DNA from: Prorocentrum cordatum | Lineage: Eukaryota > Sar > Dinophyceae > Prorocentrales > Prorocentraceae | NCBI GenBank assembly: GCA_963575745.1 | Contig: CAUYUJ010019896.1 | Coordinates: 18,501-82,500 of the forward strand | Direction: 5' to 3' | DNA: 64,000 bases | Part shown: positions 10,201-19,209 of the stretch, in pieces | Layout: every line of letters begins with the position of its first letter | How positions within the stretch are numbered: the stretch's first letter is position 1 | Notes under the pieces: model-generated | What the model was told of the DNA's origin: nothing | Database searches by the model: none | The model's input: the letters and a program-made list of their open reading frames with translations, nothing else | Position numbers and translations under genes: made by a program

Positions 10201-12165
10201 GTGCCCCAGTTGTCTGGCCAACGTTCTTTGGAGTCCGCGCCCAGCTTTATTCAGACAGCTACGCTGCACACTCACAGTGATGATTCAACACATGTCCATT
10301 CTTTGTTGCCTGTGCCGCAGGTTGATGACCGTTCTTTCGACACGTTGCCCAGTTGTATTCAGACAGCTACGCTGCACACGAACAGTGGAGAGCATACACA
10401 CCCTCGTTCGATGTCTTCTGTGCCGCAGGTTGAGAGAGGAAGTTCTTTCGATCAGTTGCCTTGTTATATTCCGACAGCTACGCTGCACACACACAGTACA
10501 CACTTTATTCATTCTCTTTGTCCGCCTCGTGCTTTGTCTCAGAGTGTTTCGCCTGAGCCCCAGAGACCTGCGGCTATGTTTGATAGCCGTGGGGGACTGA
10601 CGGAGCACAAAAAAGATTGTCAACGTTCTTCTGGTCGTGTGTCGTCTGCGTCCAGTATAAGAGCTTCTTTGGAGCCGAACAAAAAGGATGCTCATTGTTC
10701 TTCTGGTCGTGTGTCGTCTGCGTCCAGAATAAGAGTTCCTTTGAGTGATCCGCTGCAGGTGGCGCATCTGTTAGAGTGCGCCAGACTCCTGGGAGAAAGG
10801 AGCAGCCAGCGAGAATCCCAAGGCACTGTCAGTCCTGCGGCCACAGCCCCCCCAGTCGAAGGCGAGAGCGAACCCACGCCCGCGGCCAAGAACCGTCGCA
10901 GGCAGATTGTGGAGACCCGTCTGGCCGCCAGGGGAGAGAAGCGGTGCCCTGGCCCGAGTCTCACGGCGAGCCAGGAGGAGCTCGCCAAGCGTGTCAGACA
11001 GCCCCAGCGCCCATGCGACAAAAGAGATCGGGATGAAATATGTTCGCCGAGGGGCAGTCAAAAGAGACGGTGTATTGCTCAGGTGAATGATGACCCCATC
11101 GCTTCCGCCGATAGTCTGCCTGCTGCCCCACAGGGAAGTAAGCGACCACGGGACCTCCCCTCTTCTAGCCATGATAGTGAGCCGCGAGAGGCACGACCCT
11201 CTGGCGCAAACGTGAATGTCTTCAAACTCAACGCCTACTCTCAGGCGCGGTTGGGCATGATGCATGCGTCAGGTGACTGGGCCGCTCATCGTCGCGCGTT
11301 CGCTGCGCGCTCGAGGGATTCCCAGGCTGCTCTTCTTGGATGGCGTGGTGGTACTCAATACGTCGGCTGGAGAAAATGGGAAGATGTCTTCATTGCGGAT
11401 CAAGATGGCAACACTAAATGGTGGGAGACTATGACGTTTGGGAAAGAAGATTGGTCGATTTTCGTTGAGAAGTTGCTCAAAAGATTGCACCTGCCCGCCA
11501 TTCTTGACTATCTGGCCAAACCTAGAGTTTCGGTTGCCCGTACGGAGGAGGAGGAGACGAAAGTTAATAATGAGAGGATTGCGCGTCGCATTGCCCATAA
11601 CTTTGAAAATGAGACTATCTTTGACTATGAGGCGGATAAGATTCCATCTGAAATACTGGGTGATAGCTTGTGTGTGGTACAATGGATAAGAGGGCACTGG
11701 AAGTGCACGAACATGGGCTATAATAACACCTTGGAGGCGGCACAAAACACTCTTGATGCTATAACGGACACCTGTTTGCGAACTGCGTGCGCGGGGGCTG
11801 ACCCAATCAAACATCTTTATAGGGAGGGTAACAGTTATGCTGATGAACTCACGTGGGCTTGCAGAGCTTGCCCACACACATCGAAGAGAAACGAGTATCT
11901 TGCCCCTTTATATACTTCGAAAGTGTTAGGATTGAGAGGTTACTTCGACGGAGGAACCTCGGATATTGGGGCTGGGGGAGGCTGGTGGCTGCAGGCTTTT
12001 GTAGAACATAATAATGCTATACAGTGTCACGTGATTGCCGAGGAGGCGTTTGGCCTCGATAGGGAGTCAACCGTGACGGTCTGTGAGTTAACGGCCGCCT
12101 CGAAGCTAATTCACGCAATCTCGCAGATTGCGTCTATTATAGATAGCGTCTCACACGCTCGGTAG
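7201..12165 (+). CDS. LINE copy B ORF2: APE endonuclease, RT, repeat-rich linker, permuted RNase H
   Basis: The frame is continuous with ORF1 across TGA (7198-7200). Endonuclease motif I (GTWNIEK, from 7219) and motif II (LQE) come before the first ATG, so an AUG start would destroy the nuclease. Residues counted from 7219: endonuclease 1-270 (TDANVE, LDYIG, SDHKLVH); RT about 490-830 with GPDQVT, motif A LDVLQAFD (Asp 638), motif B RTGGVDGPFIF and motif C WADN (Asp 750); a linker of about 960-1200 with degenerate TATLHTHS-type repeats; a basic, NLS-like patch around 1230-1290; RNase H 1470-1640 with swapped halves (GDS Asp 1482, GNSYAD Asp 1542, FDGG Asp 1577, CELTAA Glu 1623). At 1655 codons it is longer than ORF2 of copy A because of the linker. 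Confidence 0.9.
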   Translation, partial: HEWIARVGTWNIEKRGPQFSKAILDAANDRGIFLLGLQEAQFFTDSRKILAGDGWHMERSSCKKAAILWKGPWKALLRDIERGPRFVIAWFRPAAIVCLYLPYADDKDEEVREFSQVLEEVKRRIREYRRRHPEQPDMLILFTDANVEMAPNIIANGRAITGMGVKEEVEVLFRGGREGVRKKQLEEMRFLFTEFCSVHRLRLANTFGPRCATWRGRAAPRGEAVLDYIGISASDQFDSGTTAEWIRAPGRSATIQEISDHKLVHLAVAVGRRRRCKNRKRAALHQWEPVDPTAAAASFDRALSRQFQDAGSRYRPLQSLVEEEEEEDIKRDVRPVKEEEGEHRRQGKGTLSQIIADTAASIPSRQVAALRAPVRPERLWTLERLLRRALWPRELRCQNEVRSLRRLIKPLRKQYDADMLEYKHKVEQRKLRTQAQALKVKKMTGEWELTYDVEAKQVEIGRYLKDRVEDYGARREVQSILEGLASKLNQSQCVSITMHDILRARARLKSGAAGPDQVTREMLQLIPFASLKTIRHHFSLIANRRQQVPSDWKRFLVTLIPKAPSIQELSETRAICLLSLVQKWYNHVLVIKGEQHLVNIKHSLNMYGFVQFRKVSEVTSFTKHLCQHAAQWGKGEKLYLASLDVLQAFDHVTIKLALQSMEKLGFDPALIYALLCPMTENTCKATFEGTQNLDWIGWDRSIRTGGVDGPFIFKVVSVALWNDIVGTWPGRDLGYVVESPVPMPTRSTISHALWADNLLLYARDERQLRTMVTELTLPLLQAGLNWKPSSLKLIPFGVNGSNDVVLHIQAHTYKLECVNTLDILGYRLDRYWTQHSDLQFNLDRARGAFFADIEYYRSHRIPIERRFQRYRLRIQSKLLFAVEGMTIDNITAQKIFSWEGKLLAIIGGRRKGVNEDWTVYQKRRFKYARDQFANLGFLSAVELFIHKNWLWAKDVACFARGFACQNIPTAALHTDRVHVDPTASLHTYSQAHTHVHSSLPVPQLSGQRSLESAPSFIQTATLHTHSDDSTHVHSLLPVPQVDDRSFDTLPSCIQTATLHTNSGEHTHPRSMSSVPQVERGSSFDQLPCYIPTATLHTHSTHFIHSLCPPRALSQSVSPEPQRPAAMFDSRGGLTEHKKDCQRSSGRVSSASSIRASLEPNKKDAHCSSGRVSSASRIRVPLSDPLQVAHLLECARLLGERSSQRESQGTVSPAATAPPVEGESEPTPAAKNRRRQIVETRLAARGEKRCPGPSLTASQEELAKRVRQPQRPCDKRDRDEICSPRGSQKRRCIAQVNDDPIASADSLPAAPQGSKRPRDLPSSSHDSEPREARPSGANVNVFKLNAYSQARLGMMHASGDWAAHRRAFAARSRDSQAALLGWRGGTQYVGWRKWEDVFIADQDGNTKWWETMTFGKEDWSIFVEKLLKRLHLPAILDYLAKPRVSVARTEEEETKVNNERIARRIAHNFENETIFDYEADKIPSEILGDSLCVVQWIRGHWKCTNMGYNNTLEAAQNTLDAITDTCLRTACAGADPIKHLYREGNSYADELTWACRACPHTSKRNEYLAPLYTSKVLGLRGYFDGGTSDIGAGGGWWLQAFVEHNNAIQCHVIAEEAFGLDRESTVTVCELTAASKLIHAISQIASIIDSVSHAR
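10108..10520 (+). repeat. In-frame degenerate minisatellite inside LINE ORF2
   Basis: The block GACAGCT(A/T/G)CGCTGCACAC recurs near 10111, 10141, 10255, 10365 and 10472. The spacing is about 107-114 bp after the first short step. It is translated as repeats around TATLHTHS ... HVHSLLPVPQ ... RSFD. It lies between the RT/thumb region and RNase H, is absent from LINE copy A, and keeps the frame. Confidence 0.75.
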
Positions 12166-12243
12166 AGCCACTTGCGCCTGGTGGCCGCGGGGAGCACCGC
12201 TGCTTGCATGTGCTGGAGGACCCCACCGCAAAGCCCGCAAAAA
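12166..12243 (+). other. LINE copy B 3' UTR and tail
   Basis: A short 3' UTR ending ACCGCAAAGCCCGCAAAAA. The CCGCAAAG-CCGC motif matches the LINE copy A tail, although the upstream tetraloop hairpin is not the same. The following genomic sequence is the satellite hairpin's right half. Confidence 0.6.
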
Positions 12244-12611
12244 TCTGGTTGGCGGTTTACCGCCGGTTCCAGTTTGCCGACCCGGCCCCGACGGACAATG
12301 TGCGAACTTTGGGTCGGTTGGACGAATTTTGTGAGAGATTTGAACATTGGTTTTGAGATCTGGTATTTTTCGCACCTGTAGTGGGTTTTGTCGCGTCTGC
12401 CGATAAATTCTCAGGTACGTAGCTGCAGTATTACTATCAAAACACTTGGCGAAACCGTCGTTCGGTGACCCCTGAAAAATTCATACTTTTTCGAGTTTTC
12501 AGCTCGCGTATCAGAAACGCTCTGCCACGTGTTCTAAGCATTGCCGTGCGAGAAAAGAGCTCTACAAGGCTCCCGGCGGTAACCTGGTTGACGGTTTACC
12601 GCCGGCTCCCA
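12244..12611 (+). repeat. Diverged copy of the second repeat family plus hairpin unit
   Basis: The segment starts with a partial hairpin (GGTTTACCGCCGG). It contains the motif CTATCAAAACACTTGGCG and the TCGCACCTGTAG block typical of the roughly 330-bp family found at 15.2-16.3 kb and 28.2-29.0 kb. It ends in a full hairpin at 12573-12611. No coding potential was seen. Confidence 0.7.
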
Positions 12612-14031
12612 GTTCCGGAGCGCTGGAGAGCTAGTTGGCAAGAAAAATCTCGACGGACCTTTTGCTGACTTTTGGTCGGTTGAAAATTTTGTTCTCAAAA
12701 TTTGACCATTCGTTAGAGCTCTAGTATTTTTTCCCATGATATTCGATCTTATTCCCGCTCGCCATCTTGATCTCAGCTCGATCGGGTAACTTTGAAGGCC
12801 AAAAAGCGTCCCGGCGGGAACGGCCGTTTCGAGTCATCTTGATACGCGCCGTCGGTATTTTCTACTCAACTCGAGCTGTAGGGCAGCCACAGTGCTGGTA
12901 AGCACACCTATCGCATTCAGAATCATCAGGCGCGTTCGCCTGTTGAATCTAGAGGTCTGAACTCGATCTGCTAGCCGAGCTAGGCCCGTAAACCTATTCG
13001 TATTATTCCAGTCAACTTGATACACGTTGTCGGTATTTTCTACTTAACCGAGCTGTAGGGCAGCTACAGTGCTGGTAAGCACAGCTATCGCACTCAGAAT
13101 CATCAGGCGCGTTCGCCTGTTGAATCAATAGGTCTGAACTCGGTCTGCTAGCCGAGCTATGTTCGCAAACCTATTCGTATTATTCGAGTCAGCTTGATAC
13201 GCGTGGTTGGTATTTTGTACTTAATCCGAGCTGCAGGGCAGCTACAGAGCTGGTAAGTACATCCATCGCATTCCGAATTATCAGGCGCGTTCGCCTCTTG
13301 ACTCCAGAGGTCTGAACTCGGTCTGCTAGCCGAGCTAGACTCGCAAATCTATTCGTGTTATTCGAGTCATCTTGACAAACGCTCTCGGTAGTCTGTACTT
13401 AACTTGAGCTGTAGGGCAGCTACAGAGCCTAGAGTCACAGAAATCGATTGGGAATTATCAGGCGCGTTTGTCGGTTGTATCGAGAGCTCTGAACTCGGCC
13501 TGCTGCCCGAGCTAGGTTCGTGAAACTATTCGAACTGTCCGAATTATCTTGAAGATTGCTCTCAATTTTCTGCGCTCAACTCGTGCTGGGGGGGGGCTAC
13601 AGTGCTGCGGGTCACATATATCGATTTGCACACATCAGGCGCGTTCGTTGGTCGATTCGAGAGCTTAGAACTTGGTCTGCTGCTCGAAACAGGTCCGCGA
13701 AACTATTCGATTATTGGAGTCATCCTGAGAGATGCTGTCGGTTTTCTGCACTTAACTCGAGCTGTAGGGCTGCAGGGCTGGTAATCACATGAGTCGATTC
13801 GCAGACTTCAAACGCGTCCGCCTGTCGCATTGAGAGGTCTGAACTCGGTCTGATACTCGAACTGGGTTGCGAAAGTGTTTGTTTTTTTGTTAGAGTCATC
13901 TTGAGAGGTGTGAAATCGCTTGGGCTGAAGACTAGTCGTTCTCTGGATTTTTTTCCACACTATATACTGTCAGGAAGCTCTACGAGTCCCCCGGCGGTAA
14001 GAAAGGTTGACGGTTTACCGCCGGCGCCCAG
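12612..14031 (+). repeat. Satellite higher-order unit: leader, six to seven ~177-bp monomers, hairpin
   Basis: This is the reference unit for the whole satellite domain. A leader of about 220 bp (TTGGCAAGAAAAATCTCGAC ... GTGATATTCGATCTTATTCC type) is followed by monomers. The GTCATC-like landmark of each monomer falls at 12833, 13011, 13188, 13366, 13543, 13719 and 13895, i.e. steps of 178, 177, 178, 177, 176 and 176 bp. A tail with TTGGGCTGAA and GTCAGGAAGCTCTACGAG then leads into the hairpin at 13991-14031. Neighbouring monomers differ from each other more than equivalent positions of different units do, which is higher-order repeat behaviour. Short open frames inside are chance. Confidence 0.85.
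13991..14031 (+). repeat. Representative 41-bp satellite hairpin (about 25 copies in the window)
   Basis: The left arm CCGGCGGTAA pairs with TTACCGCCGG; the loop region contains AAGGTTGAC, and the unit is followed by CGCCCAG then T. Other copies start near 12573, 15155, 15494, 16287, 17199, 18449 (split by an insertion), 20239, 21193, 22663, 23729, 25154, 27753, 28417, 28962, 29773, 31764, 32973, 36355, 37449, 39061 and 44710. Right halves only are seen at 27647 and 44603. There is one inverted copy at 27811-27842 and one deleted copy at 22337. In copies 15494, 28417 and 28962 both arms change together (TGA with TCA), preserving the stem. Confidence 0.85.
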
Positions 14032-15195
14032 TTTTGTTTTCGAAATTTGACAATTCGTTTGAGCTCTAGTATTTTTTCCCGTCATATTCGATCTTATTCC
14101 CGCTCGCCATCTTGATCTCAGCTCGATCGGGTACATTTTACTTGCAAAAAGCGTCCCGGCGGGAATTGCCGTTTCGAGTCATCTTGATACGCGTTGTCGC
14201 TATTTTGTTCTTAACTCGAGCTTTAGGACAGCTACAGAGCTGGTAAGCACGCCTATCGCATTCAGAATTATCAGGCGCGTTCGCCCGCTGAATCCAGAGG
14301 TCTGAACTCGGTCTGCTAGCCGAGCTAGGTTCGTAAACCTGTTCGTATTATTCGACTCGTCTTGACAGACGCTCTCGGTTTTCTGTACTTAACTCGAGCT
14401 GTAGGACAGCTACACAGCTGGTAAGCACACCCATCGCATTCAGAATTATCACGCGCGTTCGCCTGTTGAATCCAGAGGTCTGAAATCGGTCTGCTAGCCG
14501 AGCTAGGTCCGCAAACCTATTCGTATTATTCGAGTCGTCTTGACAGACGCTCTCGGTTTTATGTACTTAACTCGAGCTGTAGGGCAGCTACAGGGCTCAT
14601 TGTCACAGACATCGATGGGGAATCATCAGTCGCGTTCGCCTATTGAACCGAGAGCTCTGCACTCGGCCTGCTGCCCGAGCTGGGTTCGCGAAACTATTCG
14701 TATTGTCCGAATCATCTTGAGAAGTGCTCTCAATTTTCTGCACTCAACTCGTGCTGGGGGAGGGCTACAGTGCTGCGGGTCACAGATATCGATTTGCACA
14801 CATCAGGCGCGTCTGTTGGTCGATTCCAGAGCTTGGAACTCGGTCTCCTGCTCGAACTAGGTCCGCGAAACTATTCTATTATTCGAGTCGATACTGTCGG
14901 TTTTCTAAACTTAACTCGGGCTGTAGGGGAGCTGCAGGGCTGGGAATCACATGAGTGGATTCACAGACATCAGACGCGCCCGCCTGTCGCATTCAGAGGT
15001 CTGAACTCGGTATGATACTCGAACTGGGTTGCGAAACTGTTTGTTTTTTTGGTTAGAGTCATCTTGAGAGGTCCGAAATCGCTTGGGCTGAAAAACTAGT
15101 GGTTCTTTGGAGTTTTTTTTACAGTATATACTGTCAGGAAGCTCTACGAGTCCCCCGGCGGTAAGAAAGGTTGACGGTTTACCGCCGGCGCCCAG
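14032..15195 (+). repeat. Satellite higher-order unit with hairpin
   Basis: A shorter version of the reference unit. It enters the leader part-way (GTTTTCGAAATTTGAC), has about five monomers, then the TTGGGCTGAA tail and a hairpin at 15155-15195. Confidence 0.75.
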
Positions 15196-16325
15196 TTGGC
15201 CGACCCCGCCAGGACGGACAAAGTGGTAACTTTTGGATGGTTTTGCGATTTTTTGAAAGATATTTGACCATTTATTTTGAGAAAGCAGATTTTTCGCACC
15301 TGTGAACGACTATGAGGGCTTCTCTGTCTTAGTCTGAGCTACGTAGGCCCCCTTTTACTATCAAAACACTTGGAGCAACCATCTTCATGTCGAAACGAAA
15401 AAATCAATTTTTCCCCTTTTCCAGAAATGCTTCCAGAAGCTGTCTCTTTCGACTCTGAGCACTCTCACGCGTGAAAGGAGCTTCAGGAGCATCCCGGCGG
15501 TGACCAGGTTGTCACCGCCGGCGCCAGGCGACAATGCAGTCGATCGAACGAGATCGATGCTCGGATCGATCGAGTGATATCCAATCTAGGATCGATGGTC
15601 GATAACGACATCGCTTGTGATATCGATCGATCGATAGTCCTCTTCCCCCGCAACCTCCCCATCATCCGCAGGATAGTCGTATGGGTATGCTTTCTATTGT
15701 TTTTAAATCCAGAATTGTCGAAAGTATAAACGGCATGTGCTGTTTTATTCCTGGAGTGGATTATCTATATATACCTCGTAGAGCTCCTCGGCATCGATGA
15801 GCTAGAGAAATTCCGCTGTGAACGACTATGAGGGCCTCTGAGTCTTAATATGAGCTCTCTAGTTGCATTTTCACTTTCCAAACACTTGAAGCAACCAACT
15901 TCCTCTTTCGATGCTGAGCACTCTTACGCGTGCGATGAGCTCTACGAGGTTCCCGGCGGCGCCAGTTCCGGCGCGGGGTGGAGCTAGTTGGCACACCCGG
16001 CCGAGGCGGACAATGTGGCAACTTTTGAGTGGTTTTGCAATTTTTTGAAAGATATTTGACAATTCATTTTCAGAAAGCAGATTTTCCGCACCTGTAAACG
16101 ACTATGAGGGCCTCTCTGTCTTAGTATGAGCTCTGTAGGCGCACTTTTACTATCAAAACACTTGGCGCAACCATCTTCGTGTCGACACGAAAAACAATCA
16201 TTTTCCTCGTTTTCGAGAAATGCTTCCAGAAGCTCTTTCTTTCGACTGCGAGCACTCTTACGCGTGAAATGAGCTCTACGAGGTTCCCGGCGGTGATCAG
16301 GTTGACGGTTTACCGCCGGCGCCAG
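15196..16325 (+). repeat. Second repeat family (~330 bp), three partial or complete copies
   Basis: Copies begin around 15196, 15810 and 15990. Shared blocks are GGACAA-GTGG(T/C)AACTTTTG, AAAGATATTTGAC, CGCACCTGT-AACGACTATGAGGG, CTATCAAAACACTTGG and ACGCGTG-AA-GAGC, ending in a hairpin of the TGA subtype (15494, 16287). It is not related to the 177-bp monomer but uses the same hairpin terminus. Confidence 0.7.
15528..15665 (+). repeat. ATCGAT/GATC-rich patch
   Basis: About 110 bp with densely repeated GATCGAT, ATCGATCG and GATATC words, unlike the surrounding repeats. It may be a local expansion; I see no gene. Confidence 0.5.
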
Positions 16326-17240
16326 TTTTGTTCTCGAAATTTGACAGTTCGTTTGAGATCTAGTATTTTTTCCCGTGATATTCGATCTTATTCCCGCTCG
16401 CCATCTTGATCTCAGCTCGATCGGATGAATATTACTATCGAAAAGCACTCTGGCGGGATCGACCGTTTTGACTCATCTTGATATGCGCTAACGGTTTTCT
16501 GAACATAACACGAGCTCTAGGGAAGCTACAGAGCTGGTAAGCACAGCTAATGCATGCAGAATGATCAGGCGCGTTCGCCTGTTGCCCCCAGAGGTCTGAA
16601 CTCGGTCTGCTAGCCGAGCTAGGTCTACAAACCTGTTCGTATTATTCGAGTCATCTTGACAGAAACTCTCGGTTTTCTGCACTTAACTCGAGCTGTAGAA
16701 CAGCTACAGAGCTGATATTTACAGAATCCGATTCAGAATCATCAGTTGCGCCTGTCTGTCGAATCCAGAGCTCTGAACTCGGCCTGCTGCCCGATCTAGA
16801 ATCGCGAAACTATTTGTATCGTTCGAGTCGCTTGCAAGATGCTGTCGGTTATCTGGACTTAACTCGGGCAGTAGGGGGGCTGCATGGCTGGAAATCACTG
16901 GAATCGATTTGGAGACATCAGGCGCGTCTACAGAGCTCTGAACTCTGTCTGCTGCCCGAACTAGGTCTGCGAAACTATTCCTATTGTTCGAGTCATCCTG
17001 AGAGGTGCTGTCGGTGTTCTGCACTTAACTCGGGCTGTAGGGGGGCTGCAGGGCTGGTAATGACAGGAGTCGATTCGCAGACATCAGACGCGTCCGTCTG
17101 TCGTATTCAGAGGTCAAAACCTATTCACTATAACTCAGATTGCTGGTAAGTGCTGTCTGTTTTCTCACCTTAAGTCGAGTTAGGAAGCTCTACGAGTCCC
17201 CGGCGGTAACCAAGGTTGACGGTTTACCGCCTGCGCCCAG
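16326..17240 (+). repeat. Satellite higher-order unit with hairpin
   Basis: Leader from GTTCTCGAAATTTGAC, about four monomers, then a truncated tail and a hairpin at 17199-17240. Its last monomer has the CAGACG-CGTC-CGTCTG form of the monomer hairpin (17085-17100). Confidence 0.75.
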
Positions 17241-17480
17241 TTCTTCCAGGCTCCTAGGCAGATCTTCCTTGCGCGCTTTGCAGGGCCCCACGCATCGTAA
17301 ACGGCGCCCCTGCAAGCGTCTCCTGCGAGGTTTCCAGCGTCCCGCGCATCGTTTCAGGCGGCCTGGCAGAGGTCCCCGTGCGGGGTTCCGCGCTTGGCTT
17401 CTGGAGAGCTAGTAACTCGTAGAGCTTCCCTGAGCAAGTGACTCGTAGAGCTTCCCTCAGCAAGTCATTGCTGGAAGCTA
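17241..17480. other. Unique GC-rich insert in the satellite array
   Basis: Sequence from TTCTTCCAGGCTCC to about 17405 has no match to the satellite or LINEs. It ends in CTGGAGAGCTAG followed by T. Two short CTCGTAGAGCTTCCCT repeats follow. No ORF of interest. Confidence 0.4.
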
Positions 17481-18474
17481 AAAGTAATTCCGGCGCGCCC
17501 CACAGCTAGTTGGCTCGAAAAATCTCGACTGAACTTTTGACAACTTTTGCTCGGTTGAAAATTCTGTTCTCGAAATTTGACAATTCGTTTGAGCTCTAGT
17601 ATTTTTTCCCGTGATATTCGATCTTATTCCCGCTCGCCATCTTGATATCAGCTCGATCGGGTGAATATTACTATCGAAAAGCACTGTGGCGGGATCGGCT
17701 GTTTCGAGTCATCTTAATACGCGCAGACGGTTTTCTGAACATGACTCAAGCTTTCGGACAGCTACAGAGCTGGTAAGCACAGGTAATCGATGTAGAATGA
17801 TCGGGCGCGTTCGCCTGTTGAATCCAAAGGTCTGAACTCGGTCTGCTAGCCGAGCTAGGGCCACAAACCTGTTCGTATTATTCGAGTCATTTTGACAGAA
17901 ACGCTCGGTTTTCTGCACTTAGCTCGAGCTGTAGGACAGCTACAAAGCTGATACTCAGAGGCATCAATTCAGAATCATCAGTTGCGTTTGTCTGTCGACT
18001 CTAGAGCTCTGAACTCGGCCTGCTGCCCCATCTAGAATCGCGAAACTATTCGTATCGTTCGAGTCGCTTGCGAGATAATGTCGGTTATCTGGACTTAACT
18101 CGGGCTGTAGGGGGGGCTGCATGGCTGGTAATCACTGGGATCGATTTGAAGACATCAGGCGCGTCCGCATGTCGAATACAGAGCTCTGAACTCTGTCTGC
18201 TGCCCGAACTAGGTCCGCGAAACTATTCCTATTGTTCGAGTCATCCTGAGAGGTGCTGTCGGGTTTCTGCACTTAACTCGGGCTGTAGGGGGGCTGCAGG
18301 GCTGGTAATTACAGGAGTCGATTCGCAGACATCAGACGCGTCCGTCTGTCGCATTTAGAGGTCAAAAACTATTAACTATAAGTCAGATTGTTGGCAAGTG
18401 CTGTCTGTTTTCTCAACTTAAGTCGAGTTAGGAAGCTCTACGAGTCCCCCGGCGGTAACCAAGGTTGACGGTTT
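17481..18474 (+). repeat. Satellite higher-order unit ending in a hairpin interrupted by a retroelement
   Basis: Leader plus about four monomers. The hairpin begins at 18449 and is cut after GACGGTTT at 18474 by the insertion that follows. Confidence 0.75.
18457..18474 (+). repeat. Target-site duplication, left copy
   Basis: AACCAAGGTTGACGGTTT, identical to 19192-19209. It lies in the loop and start of the right arm of the satellite hairpin. Confidence 0.85.
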
Positions 18475-19191
18475 CGTGCATTGTAATTGCGTTGCTTTCT
18501 TCATGCTTGTGTGTTCATGCATGCACGCGTGTCGAATAAGAGCTTCGCTTGATGGCCACTTGTTGCATGCATTAATGATTGAGATCGCCTCGCGTGGTCT
18601 TTTTGTTTGTTATTGGGACTGCCTCGTGTGGTTATTCAGTGCATCTTTATTCAGTGCAGCCATGGCTGTAATGCTTGTATCTCATTTGTTCTTCTTTTCC
18701 TCACTTTATCTCTCATTGAGCTCTAACAATTCAGTGTGTGCATGTTCAGTCCCTGGCCAGGTCTCCTGGCTCTCTTGTCGCAGTCTTAGTCTTGCCTCTT
18801 CAGTGTTCTCACTGTTGTAGGGTTTAATTTTAGTTCCGCCTCATCAGTTTCATTTGACACGTTTGATCGCCTTGAGTGGTCTCCAATTGATTTGTTTTGC
18901 TGGGTGCTTCCTTCACTTTCTTGATCGTTCCGACGTGCCTGTTGATTGAGACGTACTGTGGCCTCAAAGAGGTTCGATAGTATTTGATCTCCTTAATTCA
19001 TCACTTCACATTTGACGTTGAGCATAAGACTCTTGTCATACCGCGGGTTGTACAAGCGTATTTCGGAGAGCTTAGGCTGTCGTCTTCCTGATCGTCAGGA
19101 TCGGTGAGGCTTCGCCTGCTCCCTATACGTCCGCGTCTTTACTTCCGACTAGGCTGGAAAGCCTGCACAGTCGACCGCAAAGTCCGCAAAA
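18475..19191 (+). mobile_element. Non-autonomous LINE derivative inserted in a hairpin loop
   Basis: 717 bp flanked by a perfect 18-bp duplication. The last 200 bp or so match the LINE copy A 3' end: TTGTACAAGCGTATTTCGG, the AGGCT-GGAA-AGCCT hairpin at 19151-19164 and the CCGCAAAGTCCGCAAAAA tail. The 5' part is not LINE ORF2. It shares blocks with the 26.9-kb insertion (CTGTAATGCTTGTATCTCA) and with the leader of the 33-kb element (TTTGACACGTTTGATCG). No long ORF is present. It is a short parasite of the LINE machinery, or a truncated member of a gag-only family. Confidence 0.75.
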
Positions 19192-19209
19192 AACCAAGGT
19201 TGACGGTTT
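19192..19209 (+). repeat. Target-site duplication, right copy
   Basis: Identical to 18457-18474. It continues into ACCGCCGGCGCCCAG, completing the interrupted hairpin. Confidence 0.85.

Larger units (their letters stand above)
5727..12243 (+). mobile_element. LINE copy B, nearly full-length autonomous element
   Basis: The element contains a 5' UTR with a 70-bp duplication, a complete ORF1 (6160-7200), an uninterrupted ORF2 (7201-12165) and a short 3' UTR ending CCGCAAAGCCCGCAAAAA. It is distantly related to LINE copy A (same domain order, clear but divergent protein similarity). The 3' junction is TCTGGTTGGCGG, a variant of the satellite hairpin loop. The exact 5' end is not visible; I place it somewhere between 5727 and 5820. 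No convincing target-site duplication was seen. All reading frames are open, so this is the best candidate for an active element in the window. Confidence 0.85.
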
